Assembly: GCA_946530565.1 (NCBI GenBank)
Contig: CAMNAE010000021.1
Location: 1 to 12,605, forward strand
From: an uncultured Oscillibacter sp.
GTDB lineage: Bacteria; Bacillota; Clostridia; Oscillospirales; Oscillospiraceae
Direction: 5' to 3'
Length of the DNA stretch: 12,605 nt
The notes beneath the pieces are model-generated. The model ran no database searches. It was not told the origin of the DNA and worked only from the letters and a program-made list of their open reading frames with translations. Shown here piece by piece: positions 5,738 through 12,605 of this stretch (its first letter is position 1; each line of letters opens with the position of its first letter). The translations under genes and the position numbers were made by a program.

Positions 5738-6052
5738 ATGGCAATGGAAGCGATCGATCGGATCCGTGAAGCGGAGGCCGAGGCCACCGCTGCCATTCAG
5801 GCGGCACAGGCGGAATCCGTCCGGCTGCCGCAGGAGGCGCAGAGCAAGGGCGAGCAGCTGCTCCAGCATGTCCGCGACGAGGCGGCCGACGCCGCGCGCC
5901 GCGCGCTGACTGCGTCTGAGATGCGCGCCGAGCGCGAGAGCAGCCGCATCCGGCTCTCCGCCGAATCTGACGCCTCGATCCTCAGGGCTGCGGCGAAAAA
6001 GCGCATGAGCGACGCCGCGGACGAGATCATCAGAAGGGTCGTGAAAAGCTGA
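5738..6052 (+). CDS. ntpF: V-type ATPase peripheral stalk subunit G/H-like (NtpF)
   Basis: A 104-residue, almost wholly helical, charged protein with heptad-like spacing of Ala, Leu and Ile (for example EAIDRIREAEAEATAAI near the start), as expected for the coiled-coil subunit that pairs with subunit E in the peripheral stalk. Such proteins are poorly conserved, so the assignment leans on first position in the operon, size and composition. AAGG at 5727-5730 stands 7 bases before the ATG at 5738; a TTG at 5714 in frame would place the ribosome binding site inside the gene and is rejected. The stop codon TGA shares a base with the ATG of the subunit I gene (6050-6054), so the two are coupled. 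Confidence 0.85.
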   Translation: MAMEAIDRIREAEAEATAAIQAAQAESVRLPQEAQSKGEQLLQHVRDEAADAARRALTASEMRAERESSRIRLSAESDASILRAAAKKRMSDAADEIIRRVVKS

Positions 6053-7989
6053 TGGCAATCGTAAAAATGCAGCATCTGCAGGTCATCGCCCTTGCGGAAA
6101 AGCGCGATGATCTGCTCTCGGGGCTCATGCGCCTCGGCTGTGTGGAGATCAGCGACCCCGCGCCGCTCAAAAGCGACGAATCGCTCGCCGGTTTTGAGCG
6201 CGAGAGCAGCGCCAAAGCGCAGACGCAGCACGAGATCAGCGAGGTCAGCGAGGCGCTTGCCGCGCTTGCGCGCTGCGGCGCCGAAAAGGACGGGCTCTTT
6301 ATCAAGAGAAAGCCGGTCGAAAAGGCGCGCTTCTACGAAGAGGCGGATGCCGCGAAGGCCCGCGCCGCCGCGGACGCGATCAGCGCGCTGCTTGTGCGCG
6401 AGCGTGCGCTTTTGCAGGAGCAGAACCGGCTCTCGGCCGAAAAGCTCGCGCTCACACCCTGGCTGGGTTCTTCGCTCGAGCTTGAGCATCTTGAGACGCA
6501 CGCAACGCTCGTACGCTACTGTGTCTCCCCGGCTGCGCTCCCCTTCCAGGCGCTGAGCGATGCGCTCAGCGAGGCCGGTCTTGCAGCCGCTGTCTATGAG
6601 GTCTCGAGCGACAAGCTCCAACGCTATTCCCTTCTGATCGCCCACAAAGCGGACGATGCCGCCGCCTGTGACGCACTGCGCAGGGTCGGCTGTTCGCTCC
6701 AGGAGCCGCCCGTCAGGCGTGCGGGCACGCCGAAGGACGCATGCGCCGAGATCGATCACGAGCTCGAGGAAAACGCGAAGGCGCAGGAGGCGGTTCGCGC
6801 CGAGATCGGCACGCACGCCTCCGAGCGCGATCTGCTGCGGCTCCATCTCGACCGCCTGAACGCGTTTCTCGCCAAAGACGAGACCGCCGAGCATTTGCTC
6901 GGCGACAGTACCGTGCTCCTCTTCGAGGGCTGGGCGCCGAGAGAGCGCATGCCGGAGATCATGACCTTTCTGCATGAGTGCGGCTGCGCGTGGGAAGTCC
7001 GCGACCCGACGGAGGACGAGACGCGCGAGGTCCCGGTGCTTTTGAAGAACAACGCGTTTACAAAGCCTTTGAACACCGTGACCGAGATGTACTCGCTCCC
7101 AGCCTACAATAACCTGGACCCGAACCCGCTCATGGCGCCGTTCTTCATTCTGTTCTACGGGATCATGATGGCGGACATGGGCTACGGGATACTGATGATC
7201 GCCGCGTCGCTCCTCATCGGCAAAAAGTACGCGCCGAAAGGACTCTCCGGGAACCTCTTCAGTCTCATGGGCCTGTGCGGGATCAGTACGTTTATCTTCG
7301 GCGCGCTGACCGGCGGCTTCTTCGGCGACTTTCTGACACAGCTCGTCTCGCTCGTCTCGCCGGGCACTGTCTTCACGCTCCCCGCGCTCTTCACTCCGCT
7401 CGGCGACACGCTGATGATCCTGATCGGCTGCATGGCGCTCGGCGGCGTGCAGATCATCGTCGGCATGGCCATCTCGGTGTATCTGAAGCTCAAACGCAAG
7501 GCGTATCTCGACGCCTTCTTTGAAGAGATCACATGGTGGATCGTCTTTGCCGGCATCGCCCTCGCCGCGCTCGGCAAGGGTACCTGGGTACTCGCGCTCG
7601 GCGTCGTGCTCGTACTGCTCGGGCCGATCGTACAGCAAAAGGGCTTCGGCAAGATCACGGGGATCTTCTCCTCGCTCTACAACCACATCACCGGCTATTT
7701 CGGCGACATCCTGTCGTATTCCCGTCTCATGGCGCTGATGCTCGCGGGCTCGGTCATCGCACAGGTCTTCAATACGCTCGGTGCGATCCCCGGCAACGTG
7801 ATCTTCTTCATCGTCGTGGCGCTGATCGGCAACGCGCTCAACTTCGCGCTGAACCTGCTCGGCTGCTTCGTCCACGATTTGAGACTGCAGTGCCTTGAGT
7901 ACTTCAACAAATTCTACGAGGACGGCGGGCGCCCCTTCCGGCCCCTGGCCCCCTCGACACGCTATGTCGACATCGTCGATCCTCAGTGA
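6052..7989 (+). CDS. ntpI: V-type ATPase subunit I (membrane a-subunit homologue)
   Basis: A 645-residue subunit that forms the ion half-channels next to the K ring and anchors the peripheral stalks. The cytosolic N-terminal half (about 1-350) starts MAIVKMQHLQVIAL and is rich in charged coiled-coil sequence. The membrane half starts at NPLMAPFFILFYG (358-370), with hydrophobic segments near 360-393, 404-422, 448-477, 494-527, 552-575 and 576-605. The conserved block DILSYSRLMALMLAG (552-566) contains R558, which aligns with the essential arginine of a-subunits (the YLRLWALSLA motif of yeast Vph1). The C-terminus HDLRLQCLEYFNKFYEDGGRPF is typical of the family. The start overlaps the preceding stop by one base, with only a weak and rather distant ribosome binding site, so translation is probably coupled. 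Length is normal for bacterial NtpI. Confidence 0.97.
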   Translation: MAIVKMQHLQVIALAEKRDDLLSGLMRLGCVEISDPAPLKSDESLAGFERESSAKAQTQHEISEVSEALAALARCGAEKDGLFIKRKPVEKARFYEEADAAKARAAADAISALLVRERALLQEQNRLSAEKLALTPWLGSSLELEHLETHATLVRYCVSPAALPFQALSDALSEAGLAAAVYEVSSDKLQRYSLLIAHKADDAAACDALRRVGCSLQEPPVRRAGTPKDACAEIDHELEENAKAQEAVRAEIGTHASERDLLRLHLDRLNAFLAKDETAEHLLGDSTVLLFEGWAPRERMPEIMTFLHECGCAWEVRDPTEDETREVPVLLKNNAFTKPLNTVTEMYSLPAYNNLDPNPLMAPFFILFYGIMMADMGYGILMIAASLLIGKKYAPKGLSGNLFSLMGLCGISTFIFGALTGGFFGDFLTQLVSLVSPGTVFTLPALFTPLGDTLMILIGCMALGGVQIIVGMAISVYLKLKRKAYLDAFFEEITWWIVFAGIALAALGKGTWVLALGVVLVLLGPIVQQKGFGKITGIFSSLYNHITGYFGDILSYSRLMALMLAGSVIAQVFNTLGAIPGNVIFFIVVALIGNALNFALNLLGCFVHDLRLQCLEYFNKFYEDGGRPFRPLAPSTRYVDIVDPQ

Positions 7990-8538
<549 letters not shown>

Positions 8539-8556
8539 CCTGAAGAGGATCGGCTT

Positions 8557-9150
8557 ATGAACGGAATGGAAGCCATCCTCACGCGCATTCGCTCCGACGG
8601 CGAGGCCCGCGCCTCCGAGATCCGCAGATCGACAGAGCAGGCCTGTGCGGAGATCACGGCCCGCTACGAAAAAGAGGCCGCGGTCTTAAAGCTGCGGCTC
8701 GCCGAAAAGAACGAACGCGACGCGAAGGAGCGCGAGGCGCGGCTCGTCGACGCGGCGCACATGGAGGCCGGCAAGCGTCTGCTCGCCGAGCGCCAGACGC
8801 TGCTCGACACGGTCTATGATGAAGCGCTCAAAAAGCTCTGCGCCCTGCCGGACGAGGAATACGTCGCGATCCTGACGCCGCTGATCGTCAAGGCGGCCGA
8901 AGGGAATCGCGAGGGCGAGGTGCTCTTTTCTGAAAGCGACCGCGCACGCATCGGGCAAAAGGCCGTAGACGCGGCAAATGAGAAAGGCGGACTTGCGCTC
9001 ACGCTCGGGAAAGAGACGCGGCTCATCCACGGCGGCTTCGTGCTGCGCCGCGGCGCCGTGGAGATCAACGCGAGCTTTGAGACGCTTTTGCGCCTGGAGC
9101 GCGAGCAGAACGCGAACCTGACTGCGGCGTCGCTCTTCCCCAAGCTGTAA
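8557..9150 (+). CDS. ntpE: V-type ATPase subunit E (peripheral stalk)
   Basis: A 197-residue subunit that forms the long stator stalk with the G/H-like partner and attaches to the A3B3 head. Residues about 5-105 are a highly charged helix (Glu, Arg, Lys and Ala repeats); the C-terminal part from about 105 is a globular domain ending in GGFVLRRGAVEINASFETLL, typical of subunit E. GAGG at 8545-8548 lies 8 bases before the ATG; a second in-frame ATG at 8566 is possible but less well spaced. It lies 18 bases after ntpK and 16 bases before ntpC. The size is normal for the family. Confidence 0.94.
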   Translation: MNGMEAILTRIRSDGEARASEIRRSTEQACAEITARYEKEAAVLKLRLAEKNERDAKEREARLVDAAHMEAGKRLLAERQTLLDTVYDEALKKLCALPDEEYVAILTPLIVKAAEGNREGEVLFSESDRARIGQKAVDAANEKGGLALTLGKETRLIHGGFVLRRGAVEINASFETLLRLEREQNANLTAASLFPKL

Positions 9151-9166
9151 AAAGGGGGCGCCGAAC

Positions 9167-10171
9167 GTGACGAAACAAGCAAACGACCGTGACTATCTCG
9201 TCGTCTCGGCGCGGATCCGCGCTCTTGAGAACCAGCTCTTCACCGGCGAGAATCTGACGCGACTGTTGAACGCGCCCGACCTGAAGGAGACACAGCGGAT
9301 CCTCACCGACGCCGGATACCCGGAGCTCGACCCGGAGCACCCAGAATCGCTCGATCAGGCGATCGGCACGCTCCGCGGCCAGGTGCTCGAGGACCTGTGC
9401 TCTTCAAAAGAGGCCGCGCCCTTTGCGGATCTCTTCCGCGCAAAATTCGACTACCACAATATCAAGTCGCTCGTGAAAAGCCGGGCGCTCGGCGTCGAGC
9501 CGGAGAGGCTCCTGAGCCCCTACGGCCGCGTCGAGCCGGCGGAGCTCGCCTCCGCGCTCGAGCGCAGCGACTTCAAGGCCCTGCCGCCGACGCTTGCAGC
9601 CGCCGCCGAGGACTGCGCGAACGTGCTCGACACGACCCGCGACCCGCAGCTCTCCGACAGCTGCGCCGACCGCTGGTATTTTGCGGATCTCACCGCCGCA
9701 GCCAGGGCCACCGGCTCCGTATTTGCCGAGCGCTATGCTGCCTCGCTCATCGACCGCGCGAACCTTTCGGCGCTGGTGCGCTCACTGCGCATGCACCGCC
9801 CGGCCGAGGCGCTCAAAAGCGTGCTCGTCGAAGGCGGCAGCGTCGGGTCTGACGATCTTGTCCGCATCGCCGCCGCAGGCGGCGCGGGGCTTGCAGAGCG
9901 CTTTGCGCACTCCGACTTCGAAGAGGCCGCCGTTTTCGGCGCCGCGGCCATCGCCGGCGGTGCGCTCACCGACTTTGAGCGCGCGCTCGACGACGCGGTG
10001 AGCACCTCGCTCTCCGGCGCCGCGACCCGCCCCTTCGGCCCCGAGGTCCTGCTCGCCTATCTCCACGCGAGGGAGACTGAGTATACGAATCTGCGGATCG
10101 TGCTGCTCGGCAAAAAGCTCGGGCTCGACCCCGAGGTCATCCGCAGCCGTCTGAGAGCGAGCAGCGTGTAA
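9167..10171 (+). CDS. ntpC: V-type ATPase subunit C (central stalk socket, d/AC39 homologue)
   Basis: A 334-residue soluble subunit that sits on the K ring and couples it to the rotating D-F shaft. Family marks include YLVVSARIRALENQLF (10-25) and KFDYHNIKSLVKSRALG (about 97-113), plus the helical, Ala-rich repeats of the AC39 fold. The start is GTG at 9167, set by AGGGGG (9153-9158) 8 bases upstream; no better ATG exists nearby. Its TAA stop (10169-10171) touches the ribosome binding site of the next gene. Length is close to that of other bacterial NtpC proteins. Confidence 0.95.
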   Translation: MTKQANDRDYLVVSARIRALENQLFTGENLTRLLNAPDLKETQRILTDAGYPELDPEHPESLDQAIGTLRGQVLEDLCSSKEAAPFADLFRAKFDYHNIKSLVKSRALGVEPERLLSPYGRVEPAELASALERSDFKALPPTLAAAAEDCANVLDTTRDPQLSDSCADRWYFADLTAAARATGSVFAERYAASLIDRANLSALVRSLRMHRPAEALKSVLVEGGSVGSDDLVRIAAAGGAGLAERFAHSDFEEAAVFGAAAIAGGALTDFERALDDAVSTSLSGAATRPFGPEVLLAYLHARETEYTNLRIVLLGKKLGLDPEVIRSRLRASSV

Positions 10172-10187
10172 AGGAGGGCAGCTTGAC

Positions 10188-10505
10188 ATGGCAAATCAAT
10201 ACCGCATTGCCGTTGTCGGGGACTGGGAGTCCGTGATGGGCTTCCGCGCCCTCGGACTCGACACCTGCCCCGTCACCTCCGCCGAGGAGGCGCGCAGCGA
10301 AATACGGCGCCTTGCGAAGGAAAACGTCGCCGTCATCTACCTGACAGAGACGCTCGCGAAGGACTTATCCGACGTGATCGCGCACTATAAAGACGCGCTG
10401 ACCCCCGCGATCATTCTGATCCCCGGGCGGGAAGGGTCGCTCGGCATCGGACGTGACAGCCTGCAGCGCTCGATCGAGCGCGCCGTCGGCGCAGATATCC
10501 TGTAA
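10188..10505 (+). CDS. ntpG: V-type ATPase subunit F (NtpG, central shaft)
   Basis: A 105-residue Rossmann-like subunit that binds subunit D in the rotor shaft. The opening YRIAVVGDWESVMGFRALGLD (5-25 region) is the standard subunit F start, and the middle VAVIYLTETLA and later AIILIPGREGSLGIG fit the alternating strand and helix pattern. AGGAGG (10172-10177) precedes the ATG by 10 bases. The gene sits between ntpC and ntpA, the usual place. Confidence 0.96.
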   Translation: MANQYRIAVVGDWESVMGFRALGLDTCPVTSAEEARSEIRRLAKENVAVIYLTETLAKDLSDVIAHYKDALTPAIILIPGREGSLGIGRDSLQRSIERAVGADIL

Positions 10506-10532
10506 ATTTCCCTGAAAGAAGGGGTATAACCT

Positions 10533-12305
10533 ATGAGTGGAAAAGTAGTTAAAGTATCAGGGCCTCTGGTCGTAGCGACCGGGCTCTCCGACGCAAATAT
10601 GTCTGACGTGGTCCGCGTGGGCCCGCAGCGCCTGATCGGCGAGATCCTCACGATGAAGGGCGATGCCGCGTCGATCCAGGTCTATGAGGAGACCTCCGGC
10701 CTCGGCCCCGGCGCTGTCGTCGAGACGACCGGCAGCCCCATGAGCGTGGAGCTCGGGCCCGGCATGATCGAGGGCATCTATGACGGCATCCAGCGCCCGC
10801 TCGAGAAGATCATCGAAAAGGTCGGCCCGCTGATCACGCGCGGTGTCGAGGTCCCCGCGATCGACCACGAGAAGAAATGGGACTTCACCGCGACTGCCCA
10901 GGCGCTCGACCGCGTCACCGGCGGCGACATTCTGGGCACCGTGCCCGAGACGCCGGTCGTGCTGCATAAGATCATGGTGCCCCCGGGGCTCGAGGGCACG
11001 CTCAAGGACATCAAAAGCGGCTCTTTCAACGTGACCGAGACGATCGCGACGCTCGTGACCGACGACGGCCGCGAGGTCCCGCTTACGATGATGCAGCGCT
11101 GGCCCGTGCGTATCGGCCGGCCGTATAAAAAGAAATACCCGCCCACGCGGCCGCTTTGCTCCGGACAGCGCGTCATCGACACGATGTTCCCGGTCGCCAA
11201 GGGCGGCACCGCGGCCGTGCCCGGCCCCTTCGGCTCCGGCAAGACCGTCGTGCAGCACCAGATCGCCAAGTGGTCCGACGTGGACATTGTGATCTACATC
11301 GGCTGCGGCGAGCGCGGCAACGAGATGACCGACGTTCTGCGCGAGTTCCCCGAGCTGAAGGACCCGCGCACCGGCGAATCGCTCATGAAGCGCACCGTGC
11401 TGATCGCGAACACCTCGGACATGCCGGTCGCGGCGCGCGAGGCGAGCGTTTATACCGGCATCACGATTGCCGAGTACTTCCGCGACATGGGCTATGACGT
11501 TGCGGTCATCGCCGACTCGACCTCACGCTGGGCCGAGGCGCTGCGCGAGATGTCCGGACGTCTCGAGGAAATGCCCGGCGAGGAGGGCTACCCCGCCTAT
11601 CTTGCCTCGCGTCTTGCGCAGTTCTACGAGCGTGCGGGCTCCGTTTCATGCATCGGCACCGAGGATCGCCGCGGGAGCCTGACCGCGGTCGGCGCGGTCT
11701 CGCCGCCGGGCGGCGACCTCTCCGAGCCGGTCTCTCAGGCGACGATGCGCATCGTCAAGGTCTTCTGGGCGCTCGACTCCACGCTCGCCCAGCGCCGCCA
11801 CTTCCCCGCCATCCACTGGCTCAACTCGTACTCGCTGTATCTCGACTCTCTGAAGCCCTGGTTCGACGAGCACTTCGGGCCGGAGTTCTTCCAGAACCGC
11901 AGCCGCGCGATGAGCCTTCTGCAGAACGAGGAGAGCCTCAACGAGATCGTCCAGCTCGTCGGCAAGGACGCGCTCTCCCCTGCCGACCAGCTCACGCTTG
12001 AGGTCGCGCGCATGGTGCGCGAGGACTTCCTGCAGCAGAACGCCTTCATGGACACCGACAGCTTCTCGTCTTATGAGCGCCAGCAGCAGCTCCTCGCCCT
12101 GATCCTGAAATATGAGACGCTCTGCCGTGACGCGATCGGCAAGGGTGCACAGGTCGCAGACCTCTTCGCCATCCCCTCGCGTGAGGAGATCGGCCGCGCC
12201 AAGAGCGTTGCCGACGACCAGTACCCGATCGTCTACGCCGATATCGCCAAGCGTATGACGCAGGAGATCCTGAATGCTGTTGCCAAGGGAGGTGAGGCAC
12301 TGTGA
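10533..12305 (+). CDS. ntpA: V-type ATPase catalytic subunit A
   Basis: A 590-residue catalytic subunit that alternates with B in the A3B3 head and hydrolyses (or makes) ATP. The P-loop GPFGSGKT lies at 231-238 with K237, and the catalytic glutamate is E260 in [11 protein letters not shown] (257-267). The N-terminal beta barrel begins [11 protein letters not shown], and the A-specific insertion precedes the P-loop, including [11 protein letters not shown] and MMQRWPVR. Later conserved stretches [30 protein letters not shown] and [15 protein letters not shown] are intact. AAGGGG at 10519-10524 lies 8 bases before the ATG. The stop overlaps the GTG start of subunit B by 4 bases. Length is almost that of E. 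hirae NtpA (593). Confidence 0.98.
   Translation: MSGKVVKVSGPLVVATGLSDANMSDVVRVGPQRLIGEILTMKGDAASIQVYEETSGLGPGAVVETTGSPMSVELGPGMIEGIYDGIQRPLEKIIEKVGPLITRGVEVPAIDHEKKWDFTATAQALDRVTGGDILGTVPETPVVLHKIMVPPGLEGTLKDIKSGSFNVTETIATLVTDDGREVPLTMMQRWPVRIGRPYKKKYPPTRPLCSGQRVIDTMFPVAKGGTAAVPGPFGSGKTVVQHQIAKWSDVDIVIYIGCGERGNEMTDVLREFPELKDPRTGESLMKRTVLIANTSDMPVAAREASVYTGITIAEYFRDMGYDVAVIADSTSRWAEALREMSGRLEEMPGEEGYPAYLASRLAQFYERAGSVSCIGTEDRRGSLTAVGAVSPPGGDLSEPVSQATMRIVKVFWALDSTLAQRRHFPAIHWLNSYSLYLDSLKPWFDEHFGPEFFQNRSRAMSLLQNEESLNEIVQLVGKDALSPADQLTLEVARMVREDFLQQNAFMDTDSFSSYERQQQLLALILKYETLCRDAIGKGAQVADLFAIPSREEIGRAKSVADDQYPIVYADIAKRMTQEILNAVAKGGEAL
12287..12295 (+). promoter_or_regulatory. Ribosome binding site of ntpB inside the ntpA end
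   Basis: GGGAGGTGA lies within the last codons of ntpA, with its GGAGG core 9 bases before the GTG at 12302. It fixes the GTG as the start and implies coupling of A and B synthesis, which are needed in equal amounts. Confidence 0.85.
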
Positions 12306-12605
12306 TCCGCGAATACAGAACGGTCGAGGAGATCGTAAGCCCGCTGATGATGGTGCGCATGGTCGAAAACGTGACCTATGACGAGCTCGTCGAGGTCGAG
12401 CTTGCAAACGGCTCGATCCGCCGCGGCAAGGTGCTCGAGGTCAACGGCGACGTTGCGACCGTCCAGCTCTTTGAATCCGCCGCCGGCATCAACCTCGCCG
12501 ACGCGAAGGTGCGCTTCCTCGGCCACCCGCTGCAGCTCGGCGTCTCCGGCGACATGCTCGGCCGCGTCTTCAACGGCATGGGCCAGCCCATCGACGGCGG
12601 CCCCG
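12302..12605 (+). CDS. ntpB: V-type ATPase subunit B, partial (N-terminus only)
   Basis: The first 101 codons of subunit B, cut off by the window edge. It starts with GTG, which overlaps the ntpA stop as GTGA. The visible part reads [18 protein letters not shown], then [27 protein letters not shown] and [18 protein letters not shown], which is the N-terminal beta barrel and the start of the nucleotide-binding domain of the non-catalytic regulatory B subunit. No frameshift is seen. The full protein would be about 460 residues, and subunit D is expected next. Confidence 0.96.
   Translation, partial: MIREYRTVEEIVSPLMMVRMVENVTYDELVEVELANGSIRRGKVLEVNGDVATVQLFESAAGINLADAKVRFLGHPLQLGVSGDMLGRVFNGMGQPIDGGP

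Noticed and set aside
5797..7875. Very long open frame on the minus strand (about 690 codons) opposite ntpF and ntpI
   Set aside because: It lies opposite well-recognised ATPase genes, its translation is charge-rich with no recognisable domain, and GC-rich codon bias readily opens the antisense frame.

Overview
The window looks like chromosomal DNA from a GC-rich member of the Clostridia (Bacillota), probably an anaerobic gut-type lineage. This is inferred from Gram-positive style AGGAGG ribosome binding sites, GC-rich coding sequence broken by AT-rich promoter gaps, and a bacterial V-type (A/V-type) ATPase operon in the gene order typical of clostridia and enterococci. No phage, insertion sequence or CRISPR signal was seen.

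Region 1 (1-245, minus strand): two class II tRNA-Leu genes, anticodons GAG and CAG, lie end to end with no spacer. Upstream is a fully consensus promoter (TTGACA, 17 bp, TATAAT). Region 2 (349-5541, plus strand): a likely four-gene unit starts from an extended -10 promoter and ends at a strong intrinsic terminator. It encodes RlmB (23S rRNA ribose methyltransferase), a 1027-residue membrane protein that reads as a degenerate P-type ATPase with a long disordered N-terminus, a YpsA-like SLOG-fold protein, and a 202-residue protein with a possible papain/C39-like Cys-His-Asp arrangement. The last two overlap by 4 bp (ATGA) and are probably translationally coupled.

Region 3 (5541-12605, plus strand): a promoter with helically phased repeats upstream and a structured leader precedes a V-type ATPase operon in the order G/H-like stalk, I, K, E, C, F, A, B. 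The window ends about 100 codons into B; subunit D is expected just downstream. K carries all the side chains known to coordinate Na+ in Enterococcus hirae NtpK, so a Na+-coupled enzyme is likely. A and B form the ATP-hydrolysing head, C and F the central stalk parts, E and G/H the peripheral stalks, and I and K the membrane ion path.

The ATPase operon, tRNAs and rlmB are conventional. The least explained part is the three-gene stretch between rlmB and the ATPase (1241-5497), above all the pseudo-P-type ATPase and the SLOG/peptidase-like pair.
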